Shown: positions 50,417 to 61,100, counted from the first letter of the stretch. The stretch: 64,000 nt of DNA from Verrucomicrobiia bacterium (GCA_035765895.1 DASTWL010000047.1:17396-81395); one strand, 5' to 3'. Made by a program: numbers and translations. Notes: generated by a model from the letters alone, not told the origin.

Positions 50417-53400
50417 TCAGCTGGCCAATGCGCCTTCCTTGCGCAGCGTGTGCTTCCGCCACAGGTAGAAGATGGCGGGATACACCATCAGTTCCATTAG
50501 AGTCGAGGTGACCACACCGCCGACCATCGGGGTGGCAATGCGCTTCATCACGTCGGCGCCGGTGCCGTGGCTCCAAAGGATCGGCAGCAGGCCCGCAATG
50601 ATCACCGCGGCGGTCATGGCCTTCGGGCGGACACGTTTCACGGCGCCGTGGTAGATGGCGTCACGTAAACCTGCCAGGTTCGTGAGCAGCCCCCGCTTTT
50701 GCCATTCTTCGAAAGCGAGGTCCAGATAGAGCAACATCACCACGCCCGTTTCGGCATCCAGCCCGGCCAGCGCAATCAGGCCGACCCACACGGCCACGCT
50801 CAGGTTGTAGCCGCACAGGTGGATCATCCAGAACGCGCCCACGAGCGAAAACGGCACGGCGAGCAGCACGATGGCGGTTTTGACCGGCGACTTGGTGTTG
50901 AGGTAGATGATGAGCACGATGATGAGCAACGTCAGCGGCACGACGACGGAGAGGCGCTCTTTGGCGCGGAGCATGTATTCATACTGACCGCTCCAGAACA
51001 CGTTGTAGCCCGTCGGCAACTGGATCGCGCCCCGGGCAATCGCCTCATCAATCACGCGTTTGGCGTTCGCTACATAGGTGCCCACATCCACGTCGCGGAT
51101 GTCCACGTAGATCCACGCATTCGGCACGGCGGCTTCGCTCTTGATGGCCATGGGGGCGCTGACAATCCGCAAATCCGCCAACTCACCCAGCGGCACCTGC
51201 GCGCCGGAAGGCGTCGGAATCACGATGTCGTGCTTGAGCGCGTCAAGATTGGATCGGAAATCGCGATCGTAGCGGAGGTTGATGGTGTAGCGCTCCAAAC
51301 CTTCCACCGTCGTTGCAATGGGCATGCCGCCCAGCGCCACCGCCAGCACGTCCTGCACATCGCCCACCGTCAGTCCGTAACGCGCGATGGCCTCGCGGTT
51401 GATTTCGAACTCAATGTAGGTGCCGCCCATCACGCGTTCGGCGTAGGCGCTGGCAGTGCCCGGAACGGTGCGAATCACCGCCTCGATCTGCGTGGCGATG
51501 CGTTCCAGTTCGGCCAGGTCCTGTCCCGCCACCTTGATGCCCACGGGCGTCTTGATGCCGGTGGACAACATGTCGATGCGCGTCTTGATCGGCATTGTCC
51601 AGGCGTTGGCCAGGCCGGGGAATTGCACCGCGTCGTTCAACGCATCCACCAATTCATCCGGTGTGCGGCGGCGGTGCGCAATGACACGGCCTTCCGCATC
51701 CTTGATGTCCACGGCAGGCCAGTCCGCCTCCGGCTTGAGCATGATGGTCGTTTCGATCATGTCCATCGGCGCGGGGTCGGTCGCCGTCTCGGCGCGGCCG
51801 ATTTTGCCAAAAACATTTTTCACTTCCGGAAAGCTCTTGATGAGCTTGTCCGTCTGCTGCAGCAGCTCCCGTGCTTTGGTCGTGGAAACGCCCGGAAAAG
51901 TCGTGGGCATGTAAAGCAGGTCGCCCTCGTAAAGCGGCGGCATGAATTCGGACCCGATGTTCTGATAGGGAAAGGCGGTGCCGACCTTGCGGGCGAGTTC
52001 CTTCGTCGAACCTTCCGGCAGTGAATCCACCACCAGCTTGTTCCACGGGAAGAAAACCTGAATTACAATCAACGCCGCCCCCACCACCACAGGCCAACGC
52101 CAGCGGATCACCCAGTCCAGCAGCGGATGATACAATCGGATGAGCACACGGTTGACGGGGTTCTTTTCCTCCGGCGGAATTTTGCCACGGATGAAAAAGC
52201 CCATCAGGATTGGTGCAAGCGTGACCGACAGCAGCGCCGCCGCCGCCATTGAATAGGTCTTCGTAAACGCCAGCGGCTTGAACATCCGCCCCTCCTGCTC
52301 CTGCAAGGTGAACACCGGCAGGAAGCTGACCGTGATGACCAGCAGTGAGTAGAACAACGTCGGGCCGACTTCGACCGCGGCGTCGCGGATGATCTGCCAG
52401 TGCGGTTTCCGGCCGCCGTCATGTTCGAGGTGCTTGTGGGCGTTCTCGATCATGATGATCGCGGCGTCCACCATGGCCCCAATCGCGATGGCTATGCCGC
52501 CCAGCGACATGATGTTGGAACTGAGGCCCTGCCCTTTCATGATCAGGAACGACATCAACACCGCTGTGGGCAAAATCAGAATCGCCACCAGTGCGCTGCG
52601 GAAATGCAGCAGGAACAGCAGGCACACCAGGGCCACCACGATGCTTTCCTCGATCAGCTTTTCTTCGAGCATCCGGACCGCACGGTCAATCAGCGCGGTG
52701 CGGTCGTAAGCCACGTGGACTTTCACGTCAGGATATGCCTTCAGGGCTTCGGCCAGCGCATGTTTGATGTCGGTGATGACCTGGCGCGCATTCGCGCCGT
52801 AGCGGACCACGACAATGCCCCCGACGGTTTCGCCTTCGCCGTTGCGTTCGGCGATGCCGCGCCGCATGTCAGGCCCAAACTGCACGGTGGCCACATCGCG
52901 CAGCAAAATCGGCACGCCATTCGACCCCACCCCCACGGCCGTCTGGCGCAACTGATCGAGGTTGCTCAGGTAGCCTTTGACGCGCAGGATGAATTCCTTC
53001 TCGGACAATTCGAGCGCCCGTCCGCCGGCTTCGCCGGTGCTGCGTTTGATGGCCATTTCCACCATGGCCAGCGGCAGGTTGTAGGCCCGCAGTTTCACCG
53101 GGTCCACGGTCACTTGATATTGCTTCACGAAGCCGCCGACGGACGCGACTTCCGAAACGCCGTCCACGGCCGTGAGTTGATATTTCAAATGCCAGTCTTG
53201 CAGCGAACGCAGCTCCTGAAGATCACGCTGGTCCGATTCCAACGAATACATGAACGCCCAGCCCACCCCGGTGGCGTCCGGCCCGAGCGTGGGCGTGACC
53301 CCTTTGGGCAACTGGCCGCTGAGGCCATTGAGGTATTCGAGCACGCGGCTGCGCGCCCAATACGGGTCCGTGCCGTCCTCAAAAATCACGTAAACAAACG

Positions 53401-53671
53401 AGTAGCCGTAGAACGAATACCCGCGCACCACCTTGGCGTAGGGCACCGACAGCATCTTCGTCGTGATTGGATACGTGACCTGGTCCTGCACAATGCTGGG
53501 CGCCTGACCGTCCCACTCGGTGTAAATGATGACCTGCACGTCGGACAGATCCGGGATGGCGTCCACCGGCGTGTGCCGGACGGCATAAATGCCGCCCAGC
53601 ACGAGGCCCAGCGTGGCCACGAGCACGAGGAACTTGTTCTTCAGCGAAAAATCAATGAGGCGCGTGAGCAT
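50417..53671 (-). CDS. cusA: CusA-type heavy-metal RND efflux pump
   Basis: 1084 residues from ATG 53671 (MLTRLIDFSLKNKFLVL). Inner-membrane trimer that exports Cu(I)/Ag(I) by proton exchange. Signatures: DAIPDLSDVQVIIYTEWDGQ, VPYAKVVRGYSFYGYSFVYV, AIAIGAMVDAAIIMIENAHK and ALAGLDAETGVVMLLYLDLA with the Asp of the HME-RND proton relay. The CusA branch (monovalent metals) is supported by KTRIDMLSTGIKTPVGIKVA. The full periplasmic pore domains are present. A methionine-rich channel would be expected; several Met are seen but not counted. Last gene of the cus operon. Confidence 0.94.
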   Translation of the reverse strand: MLTRLIDFSLKNKFLVLVATLGLVLGGIYAVRHTPVDAIPDLSDVQVIIYTEWDGQAPSIVQDQVTYPITTKMLSVPYAKVVRGYSFYGYSFVYVIFEDGTDPYWARSRVLEYLNGLSGQLPKGVTPTLGPDATGVGWAFMYSLESDQRDLQELRSLQDWHLKYQLTAVDGVSEVASVGGFVKQYQVTVDPVKLRAYNLPLAMVEMAIKRSTGEAGGRALELSEKEFILRVKGYLSNLDQLRQTAVGVGSNGVPILLRDVATVQFGPDMRRGIAERNGEGETVGGIVVVRYGANARQVITDIKHALAEALKAYPDVKVHVAYDRTALIDRAVRMLEEKLIEESIVVALVCLLFLLHFRSALVAILILPTAVLMSFLIMKGQGLSSNIMSLGGIAIAIGAMVDAAIIMIENAHKHLEHDGGRKPHWQIIRDAAVEVGPTLFYSLLVITVSFLPVFTLQEQEGRMFKPLAFTKTYSMAAAALLSVTLAPILMGFFIRGKIPPEEKNPVNRVLIRLYHPLLDWVIRWRWPVVVGAALIVIQVFFPWNKLVVDSLPEGSTKELARKVGTAFPYQNIGSEFMPPLYEGDLLYMPTTFPGVSTTKARELLQQTDKLIKSFPEVKNVFGKIGRAETATDPAPMDMIETTIMLKPEADWPAVDIKDAEGRVIAHRRRTPDELVDALNDAVQFPGLANAWTMPIKTRIDMLSTGIKTPVGIKVAGQDLAELERIATQIEAVIRTVPGTASAYAERVMGGTYIEFEINREAIARYGLTVGDVQDVLAVALGGMPIATTVEGLERYTINLRYDRDFRSNLDALKHDIVIPTPSGAQVPLGELADLRIVSAPMAIKSEAAVPNAWIYVDIRDVDVGTYVANAKRVIDEAIARGAIQLPTGYNVFWSGQYEYMLRAKERLSVVVPLTLLIIVLIIYLNTKSPVKTAIVLLAVPFSLVGAFWMIHLCGYNLSVAVWVGLIALAGLDAETGVVMLLYLDLAFEEWQKRGLLTNLAGLRDAIYHGAVKRVRPKAMTAAVIIAGLLPILWSHGTGADVMKRIATPMVGGVVTSTLMELMVYPAIFYLWRKHTLRKEGALAS

Positions 53672-53709
53672 GGTTCGTTCAGGTTGGTTCGAGCGCGTCG
53701 TCCGCGTGA

Positions 53710-55473
53710 TCAGGGTTGATGCTCCTTCCGCCAGTGGTCTTCGGCGATTTTGCCATGGGGCACGGTGGACGTCGGCACCAGCTCCATCTCGCATTTCGGG
53801 CAGAAACCGGGCTTGTCCGAAACCACATCCGCGTGCGCCGCCATCGGACAGGTGTAAAGCGTTGGCAACGGCGTTTCCTTCTGCGGAGAGGACTGCAGTG
53901 ACGTTTCGCGTGGTGACGGCTTTGCCATGACCGGAATCAACGTCATGCCGCAAAGCGGGCATTTGCCCGGCTTGCCTTCATGCACATTGGCATGCTCGGG
54001 CATCGGGCAGGTGTAATACTCGATGGCGCCGCCGGGCTGGATTTTTTTCAGGAGATCCGCCGAAACCGGCACGAGCGTCATGCCGCACAACGGGCATTTC
54101 CCCGGATGCTCGTATTCAATCGCCACGTGCTCGGGCATCGGGCAGATGTAAATCACCGCGGCCGCCGCCTGGCCCATTCCCGTCTCCGGTTCGCCAGCGG
54201 ACGTGTTCGTGGTTTGCGTCGCCGGATGGGCCGCTTCGGCAGCGGGCGCATTCGGTTCCTGCATTTTCTGCATCGCCTCCCGCAACTGGCTTTCCGAATC
54301 GAGCAGGAACTGGCCCGACGTCACGATGCGTTCGCCGGCATGCAACCCGCTCAAAACCTGGATCAGGTCATGTTCGCCACGCGCGCCCAGCATGACGTTG
54401 CGCGGCTCAAATTTCCCACCGGGCAGCGCAATAAAGACCGTGTTCCGCTCGCCGCTGCGCAGCACCGCCATGTCCGGCACGAGCACGGCCGACGGCGCGA
54501 GCTCCGCCACCAGTTCCACCGAGGCGAACATGCCCGGCTTCAGAAAATAACCCGGGTTGTGAAATTCCATCCGCACGCGGGCCGTGCGCGTCATCACATC
54601 AATCGTCGGGTAAAGGTAGGTCACGCGGCCGCGAAATTTGCGGTCGGGCAGATACGACAGCGAAACCGACGCCTCCTGGCCGAGCCGGACGAACGGCAAA
54701 TCCTGCTCGTAGATTTGCGCCTGCACCCAGACGATGCCGAGATTCGCCAGGCGATACAGCTTCATTCCGGCATCGACCATCTGGCCTTCGACCACCATTT
54801 TCTCGGTGACGAAGCCATCCATCGGCGCCTGGACCGTCAGGGTCTTTTGCGCAACGCGCGTTTTCTCCAGTTCGGCGATTTGGGCGTCGGAAACATCGTA
54901 GAACTTGAGCTTTGTCCGCGCCGTCTCACGCAACGCATCGCCACCGGGGCCGGGCGCCGCCTGCAGGGCGAGGAGGTATTCGGTCTGCGCGGTGTAAAGC
55001 TCCGGCGAATACACCGCGAACAGCGGATCGCCACGATGCACCTGCGCGCCGACGGCATCCACGTAAAGCTTCTCCACCCAGCCCTTGAACTTGGTCGTCA
55101 CATCGGCCAGCGCGGTTTCGTCGTAGTCAATCGTCGCGACCGTGCGCACCACGCGACGCAGCGGACCGGCGGTCACGACGGCCGTGCGCAGGCCCATGTT
55201 TTGGATCGTGACCGGATCAATCGCGATGGTCGAATACGCTTCCGCCGTCGCGCCTTTGCCCGGCGTCTTGCGCATCGGCGTCAGCTTCATGCCGCAAATC
55301 GGACAATTGCCCGGGTGATCTTGAATCACTTGCGGATGCATGCCGCAGGTGTAGAGGGTTTTCTCCGCGGCGACGGCATGGGTGGTGCGTCCGGCGGATT
55401 TTCCGAGGAAGTAAGCACCAACCCCAACGGCGGCGAGCAATAGAACAAAGGCGAACAGTTTGAGCGATTTCAT
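53710..55473 (-). CDS. cusB: CusB-type membrane fusion protein with four metal-binding modules
   Basis: 587 residues from ATG 55473, with signal-anchor KLFAFVLLLAAVGVGAYFLG. An HMBD (heavy metal binding) module is near the start (YTCGMHPQVIQDHPGNCPIC). The adaptor core follows (VTIQNMGLRTAVVTAGPLRR, YTAQTEYLLALQAAPGPGGD, VPDMAVLRSGERNTVFIALP). Three further tandem HMBD modules end the protein (YICPMPEHVAIEYEHPGKCP, YYTCPMPEHANVHEGKPGKC, YTCPMAAHADVVSDKPGFCP). Three copies read CPxCGM and the last CPKCEM. Such CxxCxM sites bind Cu or Ag. The tail of three tandem modules is unusual for CusB, in which a single module is common. It starts 5 bp before the cusC stop. Confidence 0.92.
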   Translation of the reverse strand: MKSLKLFAFVLLLAAVGVGAYFLGKSAGRTTHAVAAEKTLYTCGMHPQVIQDHPGNCPICGMKLTPMRKTPGKGATAEAYSTIAIDPVTIQNMGLRTAVVTAGPLRRVVRTVATIDYDETALADVTTKFKGWVEKLYVDAVGAQVHRGDPLFAVYSPELYTAQTEYLLALQAAPGPGGDALRETARTKLKFYDVSDAQIAELEKTRVAQKTLTVQAPMDGFVTEKMVVEGQMVDAGMKLYRLANLGIVWVQAQIYEQDLPFVRLGQEASVSLSYLPDRKFRGRVTYLYPTIDVMTRTARVRMEFHNPGYFLKPGMFASVELVAELAPSAVLVPDMAVLRSGERNTVFIALPGGKFEPRNVMLGARGEHDLIQVLSGLHAGERIVTSGQFLLDSESQLREAMQKMQEPNAPAAEAAHPATQTTNTSAGEPETGMGQAAAAVIYICPMPEHVAIEYEHPGKCPLCGMTLVPVSADLLKKIQPGGAIEYYTCPMPEHANVHEGKPGKCPLCGMTLIPVMAKPSPRETSLQSSPQKETPLPTLYTCPMAAHADVVSDKPGFCPKCEMELVPTSTVPHGKIAEDHWRKEHQP

Positions 55474-55477
55474 GGCA

Positions 55478-56866
55478 TCAGTGGACGTGAGAATGGGACG
55501 AATCGGCGGCGGGCAGCAGCGGAGCCCCTTCGGGCGGCAACCCGGCAATGGACAACGAAATGTCCGCCAGCGCAATTTCGCGGCGCGTGCGCGCCTCCAC
55601 GGCGGCAAGCTGGAAGTTCAGCAACGCCCGCTCGGCGTCGAGCAGGTTGAAAAAATCAATCTGCCCGCCGAGATAGCCCGCCCGCGCAATTTCGAGCGAT
55701 TGGGCGGCCTTGGGAATCAGTTGTTCCTCCAGCAACGTCAGCGTGCGCGTCGCCTCGCGGTAGTCGTAAGCCTTCATCGCGAAGTCCACGGCCACCATGA
55801 TTTGCTCCGCGTTCAGGCGCGCGGCGGCGGCACGCTGGTTCGCCTGGGCCGCGGCAATTTCGGCGGCAATTTTGTCGCGCCAGATGGGCAGCGTCATGCT
55901 GGCCTGCGGGCGATACATCGTCGGGCTTGCCTTGGCATCGGCCATCAGGCCGAGGCTGAAGTCTGGCACCTTGGACTTGCGCGCCATGGCGATCGCGGCC
56001 TCGGCCATCTGGACATCGGCCCGCATGGCGGCCAGCCGCGGGTTGCGCGCAAACGCCGTGGCGAGCAGTTCGTCACCGTTCAACGTGAGCGGCGTGGTGG
56101 CAAACGGCGCGGGCAGCGGTGGATCGGGCTGGGCGGGCGTCAAACCCAGCGCGCCCTTGAACCGGGCCAGCACCGGACCGCGCGAATCCTCAAGATTGGC
56201 GATCTCGGTTGTGAGTTGTTCCCGCTCAATCTGCGCGCGATACACATCCTGCAAGGTCACCTTGCCGACCTCATTCTGTGCGCGGGCGATTTGCTCCAGT
56301 TCCTGAAGCAGGCCCAGCATCTGCCGGTTGATGCGCACCTTTTCGTCGAGCGACCAAAGCTGGTAATACGACTGCTTGAGCGCGAAGGCGGTTTGCAGCA
56401 CGGCATCCTCGAACGCGAAATATTTCGTCCGGCTCTCCGCCGTGGCGAGGTTGGCCGCGGCCTTGAGTTTGCCCGGGCCGGGAAATTCCTGCATCAGCCC
56501 GGGCATCACGGTCATGACCACGTCGGCGATGTCGGATTCGAAGGTGAGCTTCGGATCCGGCAGCGACCGCTCGATGGTGATGCGCTGCACCGAAGCGGCC
56601 CAATCATGGTAGGCCGCCACCACCTTGGGCTGGTTGAGCATCGCGTAGGTCAGGAAATTCGTGAACGGCGCGTTGGTGCTCAACTCGGGCAGAACGACTG
56701 CGCCGCCGGGGCGCAAGCTTTCCCCGACCGATTGCAATTCCGCCCTGGCCAGGCGTTCACCGGCGGTCGGAATGCCCTTGCAGCCGGCGAGCAACGCCAA
56801 CAGCGCGGGCACCACCCCGGCGAACACCAACCGCCGGCCTGACCTTGTTCTTTTTTCTGCGTTCAT
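55478..56866 (-). CDS. cusC: CusC/TolC-family outer membrane channel lipoprotein
   Basis: 462 residues from ATG 56866 (MNAEKRTRSGRR). The lipobox LLALLAGC gives an N-terminal lipid anchor. The two long helix-pair repeats of an outer membrane efflux protein are visible (ESRTKYFAFEDAVLQTAFAL, LEQIARAQNEVGKVTLQDVY and AQANQRAAAARLNAEQIMVA). The C-terminus is a His-rich tail (ADSSHSHVH) that could bind metal. It connects CusA/CusB to the outer membrane. Confidence 0.92.
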   Translation of the reverse strand: MNAEKRTRSGRRLVFAGVVPALLALLAGCKGIPTAGERLARAELQSVGESLRPGGAVVLPELSTNAPFTNFLTYAMLNQPKVVAAYHDWAASVQRITIERSLPDPKLTFESDIADVVMTVMPGLMQEFPGPGKLKAAANLATAESRTKYFAFEDAVLQTAFALKQSYYQLWSLDEKVRINRQMLGLLQELEQIARAQNEVGKVTLQDVYRAQIEREQLTTEIANLEDSRGPVLARFKGALGLTPAQPDPPLPAPFATTPLTLNGDELLATAFARNPRLAAMRADVQMAEAAIAMARKSKVPDFSLGLMADAKASPTMYRPQASMTLPIWRDKIAAEIAAAQANQRAAAARLNAEQIMVAVDFAMKAYDYREATRTLTLLEEQLIPKAAQSLEIARAGYLGGQIDFFNLLDAERALLNFQLAAVEARTRREIALADISLSIAGLPPEGAPLLPAADSSHSHVH

Positions 56867-56950
56867 TTGCTTCTCCAACCGCTGCGGGTCATGAACCCGC
56901 AAACTTCACTGACGCCGCCTGCCACCATTCGAAATGAATTCGTAACTTGG

Positions 56951-56969
56951 CGCGTTGCCTCGCAACGCG
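56951..56969 (-). promoter_or_regulatory. 8-bp stem hairpin before cusC
   Basis: Perfect stem CGCGTTGC-CTC-GCAACGCG (8 bp, 3-nt loop) between the Cys-rich gene and cusC, with no U-tract. It may be an attenuator or mRNA processing site that sets relative amounts. Confidence 0.45.
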
Positions 56970-57022
56970 GTGGCCACGGCGCACGAGAACCGGGCACACT
57001 ACGGGCGTAGCCGGCGGGAAGC

Positions 57023-57367
57023 TCAGATCAGCAGCGCACAATTCAGCCGGAAGAGGGGCTGAAGCGTCGCCGGCCGGGGGGAGCCGGCCAAGGAGGATGA
57101 GGGCAAGTTCGCGGCAGCGGCGGGCGTCATCTGCCCGGCCGCGACGGGAACGAGGACGAATTGATGAGTGGAACTCGGGAGAGCCGTGGATTCGACCGGC
57201 GCCGCAGAGCCGCCGTCAGGCTGATCAACATGACATTGGCAGTCTTCGCCACAGCAACTGGCCTTGGGCGCGCAAGGCCTGCTGCTCACCGGAGTGGCAA
57301 TCGCCGTCGATTGCGCCACGATGAGCAGCAGGCTGAAAAGAATGGCGGCCAGTCGTTTCACGACCAT
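57023..57367 (-). CDS. Small secreted Cys/His-rich protein of the cus operon
   Basis: 114 residues. Signal peptide LAAILFSLLLIVAQSTAIA, then a Cys-His cluster (CAPKASCCGEDCQCHVDQPD: six Cys and one His within 20 residues), then Ser/Ala/Pro-rich sequence and a hydrophobic C-terminus (LQPLFRLNCALLI). The cluster could ligate Cu(I). No known family is recognised. Its position between the YHS protein and cusC suggests a periplasmic metal carrier. Confidence 0.6.
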   Translation of the reverse strand: MVVKRLAAILFSLLLIVAQSTAIATPVSSRPCAPKASCCGEDCQCHVDQPDGGSAAPVESTALPSSTHQFVLVPVAAGQMTPAAAANLPSSSLAGSPRPATLQPLFRLNCALLI

Positions 57368-57378
57368 TCAGGGAGGAC

Positions 57379-57666
57379 TTACTTCTTCACGTTGGCGGCT
57401 TCGATCTTCTTTAAGTAAGCCTCAGGATCCTTGTCGAATTTCTTCAGGCACTTTTTGCAGCACAGGCGGACTTCGTGCCCCTTGTAATCGAACACATAGG
57501 GCTTGCCCATGTCGTCCAGCTTCTCGCCCGAAACCACGCAGGTTGTCAGCGGATAAGCCGGCTTGGCTTTCGCGTCGGCCTTGCCTTCGGCCATAACATT
57601 TGTCGCGAGGGCCGACAAAAACAGCGCCGCAGCGCCCAGACAGATCAACTTGTTGAGTTTATTCAT
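57379..57666 (-). CDS. Secreted YHS-like domain protein
   Basis: 95 residues from ATG 57666 (MNKLNKLICLGAAALFL). After the signal peptide comes a YHS-like domain: YPLTTCVVSGEKLDDMGKPY and FDYKGHEVRLCCKKCLKKFD (CVVSGEKL and CCxxC) ending DPEAYLKKIEAANVKK. YHS-domain proteins bind copper or silver through such Cys sites. It is the first gene of the metal-efflux run and ends 11 bp before the Cys-rich gene. Confidence 0.8.
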   Translation of the reverse strand: MNKLNKLICLGAAALFLSALATNVMAEGKADAKAKPAYPLTTCVVSGEKLDDMGKPYVFDYKGHEVRLCCKKCLKKFDKDPEAYLKKIEAANVKK

Positions 57667-57702
57667 GGATACTTCGTTTGGATTGTTTCCAGACAACTGG
57701 CT

Positions 57703-57718
57703 GCGTTCACACGAACGC
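57703..57718 (-). promoter_or_regulatory. Inverted repeat upstream of the cus operon
   Basis: GCGTTC-ACAC-GAACGC is a 6-bp dyad with 4-bp spacer, 37 bp before the YHS start. It could be an operator for a metal-responsive regulator; no regulator gene is in the window. Confidence 0.3.
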
Positions 57719-57849
57719 TTCTTCCTTCACTTACACCGTTGCCGGACAAATCCCACAAAAAACTTTGCCCGCCGGCCGCCCCGTCCCGAAAGGACATTTC
57801 AAGCATCAGCAATTCAACAGGATACGACTACACCCTCCAAGGAAGAAAG

Positions 57850-57865
57850 CCCCGCAAATGCGGGG
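57850..57865 (-). terminator. Weak intrinsic terminator downstream of GH51
   Basis: On the minus strand CCCCGC-ATTT-GCGGGG is followed by CTTTCTT. It lies 300 bp past the GH51 stop and before the cus start, so it would end the polysaccharide transcript. Confidence 0.45.
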
Positions 57866-58168
57866 TGAAGGAGTTTTGAAGCGGATGAATGGGTGAAGCG
57901 GCTGAAACAGCCTAGGCGGCGGGAATGAATCCTTCGGCAAGTGATTGCCACTCGCGAACGGCACAGGTTGAGGCGATGTAACAAAGCACGCCCAGCCTTA
58001 TGCAAGCGGTGTGCCAGCCCACGAACGCCGGGCAACGGCGCGGAAAACCGGGGAATTGGCGGACAATCGTAAAAACCCACACTCATCTGCGCATGGTTTC
58101 GGTGTTGCCTTCCGCCCAGCGCGCACAATCGCCGCCAAGCCTTCCGGCTCGACGCGACGTCGACGGCC

Positions 58169-61100
58169 TCAGGGATACGTCAAGCGGAAGAACCGGGCGC
58201 CGTCCGTGGGCGAAATCGTCATTTCCCACCGGTCGCCGACGAGCTGGGGGGAACCCGCGGCGGGCGACCACGCATCGGCGGCGAAGTTCGTGCGTGATTC
58301 CAGATGAAAACTGGCAGCCTCCACGGGCCAGGACAACTGGACCCCGCCCCCCACCAAGCCGGCCGACAGCACCGGATTGGCCGCGCTCAACAGTTGATCC
58401 GGTCCGACCACCTGCGCCGCCATGATTTCCTTCGGTGTCAATGCGCCGTTGAAAATGCGGAATTCGTCGAGGCTGACGTCCAGGTAGGCATCATTCGCGT
58501 AAAGCGAACGGGCGAGATAGTTAAAGACGTCGTTCACCGCGCTCAACGGCACGGTCACGTTGTTGTTCTGCGAGACGAGCACGCCGTTCGTGTAAAGCGC
58601 CATGTAGCCTGCGGGTGGATCGAACACCGTCGTCACATGCACCGTTTGTCCGCTCCAGTTGCCGCCGCCGCCGGTCCCCTGTTCGCCCGAATAATTGGTG
58701 CCCGTAATCGCGATGCGCCCGTCCTTGGGCTGGCAAAAAATGTAATCGACGCCCTCGCTGCCGTTCTGGTCGCCGAAACCGAAGAAGAAGCACGCGTTGG
58801 GCAGCGTGCCAAACGTGGCCCATGCATCGATGGTAACCGCCGCGTAATTGCTCAAAATCCCCGACGGAAGGTTCACGTATTGCTGGCTGCCAGCCGCCAG
58901 CGCCAGCTGACCGCCGCCAAATGTGCCGCCGTTGGGCAAAGTGCCGTTCCAAGCCGATCCGCCGACGGAATCGGCGACATTCGTGCCCGAGGATTCGCTG
59001 AAGCTGTAGCGATGCGCCAACACCGGCGGGAGGTAAACGACCTGCACGGTTTGCGTGGCCGTCAGCCCGAGGCTCGCATAGCCCGCCACGATGTCCGTCG
59101 TGCCCTTCGCCACCCCGGCGACGTCGCCATAAATGTCCACCGTGGCCACGTTGGGATTGAGCGACTGATAGGTGATGGCGTGGTTGGCGTTCGTGGTGAG
59201 GTTCACCCATTCGCCCGCCTTGCGGCCCCAAACGGTGGCGGCATATTTCTGCCCGTTCGTAATCGGCGACGGCACTTGCAGCAGCAGGCTGGTGTAATTG
59301 CTGATGCCGTCTGGGGTCAGCCGCAGCACCGAAAGCGAATTGGCCGGCAACGTGAGGGTGAAATTCGTGCCCGCGTGGTCGATCACGTTCGTGGCCGGAA
59401 ATACCTTGACCGGCTGCGCCAGTGAATTTTCGTCCGCGGCACTGCCGGAGGTCAGTTGAATCAACGTGGCATTGGTCTGCACCGCGGTCACGCCGGTCAA
59501 CTGAAACGTCGTCGGCAGCGGCTGGCCGTAGGGATTCACCGCCTTGACCACCACCTGTCCGCTCGCCTGGTCGAACACTGACGACGCATACAGTCCCGCC
59601 GTCGTCGTCGCCGGATACGTCACGTCCTGAATGAGCGTGCCATTCAAGTAACACTGAATGCGCGGCCCGCTCAGCACAATCGTGATGTCATACCATTGTC
59701 CGGTCACGATGCTGTCGGCGTTGCGCGTTCCGAGGGTCGTCTTGGCGCCGTTCACATTTTGCTCGATGCCATCGAGCGTGTTGCCCCAGCCGCCAATGTT
59801 GAGCCAGGTCCAGTTGTTGTCATCGAGCCAGTTGAACAGGATGAGAAAGCCTTCGCTGCCGCCGACCTTGCGGGCCTGGAGCGTGATGGTGTAATTCGCC
59901 CAGTTGGTGTCGCCCGTGGTGGAACGGCAATCGGTCGTGGCCGCCGAGGTCTGCTGATAGACGCCACCACTCGTGCTCCAGTTGCCGTTGTAAACGCGCC
60001 AGCCGTTGGTGCCCTGATTCACGAAGTCGCTCTGGTAAAGCGTAACGCCGTTGCTGGTGACCACAAGGTTGGTGTATTGCACGGAGGTGCTCCAGGAGCC
60101 GACCCCGATGGCGCCCCGCGGCGCCGGATTGGTGGTGCTGTTGGGCGCCACCACGCTGATGGGCAGCACGGCCTGCCCGCGATTGCGGCTGAACAACTGC
60201 TGCACATAATACGACGGCGTGCCGAAACAGCGGGAGCTGTCGTAGTAAATCAAATCAGGATGCCACTGGATGCCGTTCACGTTCGCAAACAACGGCGCGT
60301 AGGACGCGAGCTCGACCACGTCGGAATTCCGCTCCATGCCGGTCATGAACGCGGCCTCGCCGAGCGCGGCCGCGAGATTGCCATAGGCGCCGTAACCCGA
60401 AGTCACGGCGTATTCGCCAACAAACACCTTCGGTCCGCTGCGGCTGTAGTTGTCGTATTTCGTCGCGTAGGAGATGAATGTTGCCGGACTCGAATAGTAA
60501 TGTTCATCGCGAATTTCCACGGGCCGGCTCCACGGCGTTGCGCCCCACACGGGCGAAATCAACCGCACCTCGGGATATTTCGCCTTGATGGCGTCGTAAA
60601 ACAACGTGTAGCGCTCGTTGTAGTAGGAACCGCCGTTCTCGTTGCCGATTTCGAGATACTTCAAATGGTAGGGCGCGGGATGACCGTTGGCGGCGCGCAA
60701 TGCGCCCCACGTCGTGTTCGTGTCGCCGTTGGCGTATTCGATCAGGTCCAGCGCGTCCTGCACCCACGGCCCCATTTGATCGAGCGGCACCGTGTTGTTC
60801 GTGCTGCCATTGTAATTCAACATCAGTCCGGCATTGATCCCGTAGAGCGGCTCCATCCCCATGTCCTCGCACTGGCGGAAAAACTCGTCGAGGCCGTAGC
60901 CATCGGTGGACCAGTAACCCCACGAGTCGTTCAGATGTCCGGGCCGCGTGGCCGGATCGCCGATGGTTTTCTTCCACCGCACGGCGTTGGTGACGTTGAA
61001 ACTCTCAATGAAGTTGCCGCCCGGATAGCGCAAGAACGAAGGCTGCAAGTCGGCGAGCTTGCTGGCCAGATCCAACCGGAAACCATTGGTCCGGCCGGCG

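Larger units (their letters stand above)
57667..58168. other. Intergenic region between GH51 and cus operon, about 500 bp
   Basis: No gene is supported; frames here are Arg/Ser-rich. It holds the inverted repeat at 57703-57718, the hairpin at 57850-57865 and otherwise nothing I can name. Confidence 0.5.

Noticed and set aside
50417..55608. Long antisense frames over cusA and cusB
   Set aside because: Arg/His/Gln-rich with no recognisable protein; cusA and cusB are clearly coding.
57814..58128. Minus-strand frame in the cus/GH51 gap
   Set aside because: Cys/Arg/His-rich composition without any conserved segment and no upstream signals; treated as non-coding.
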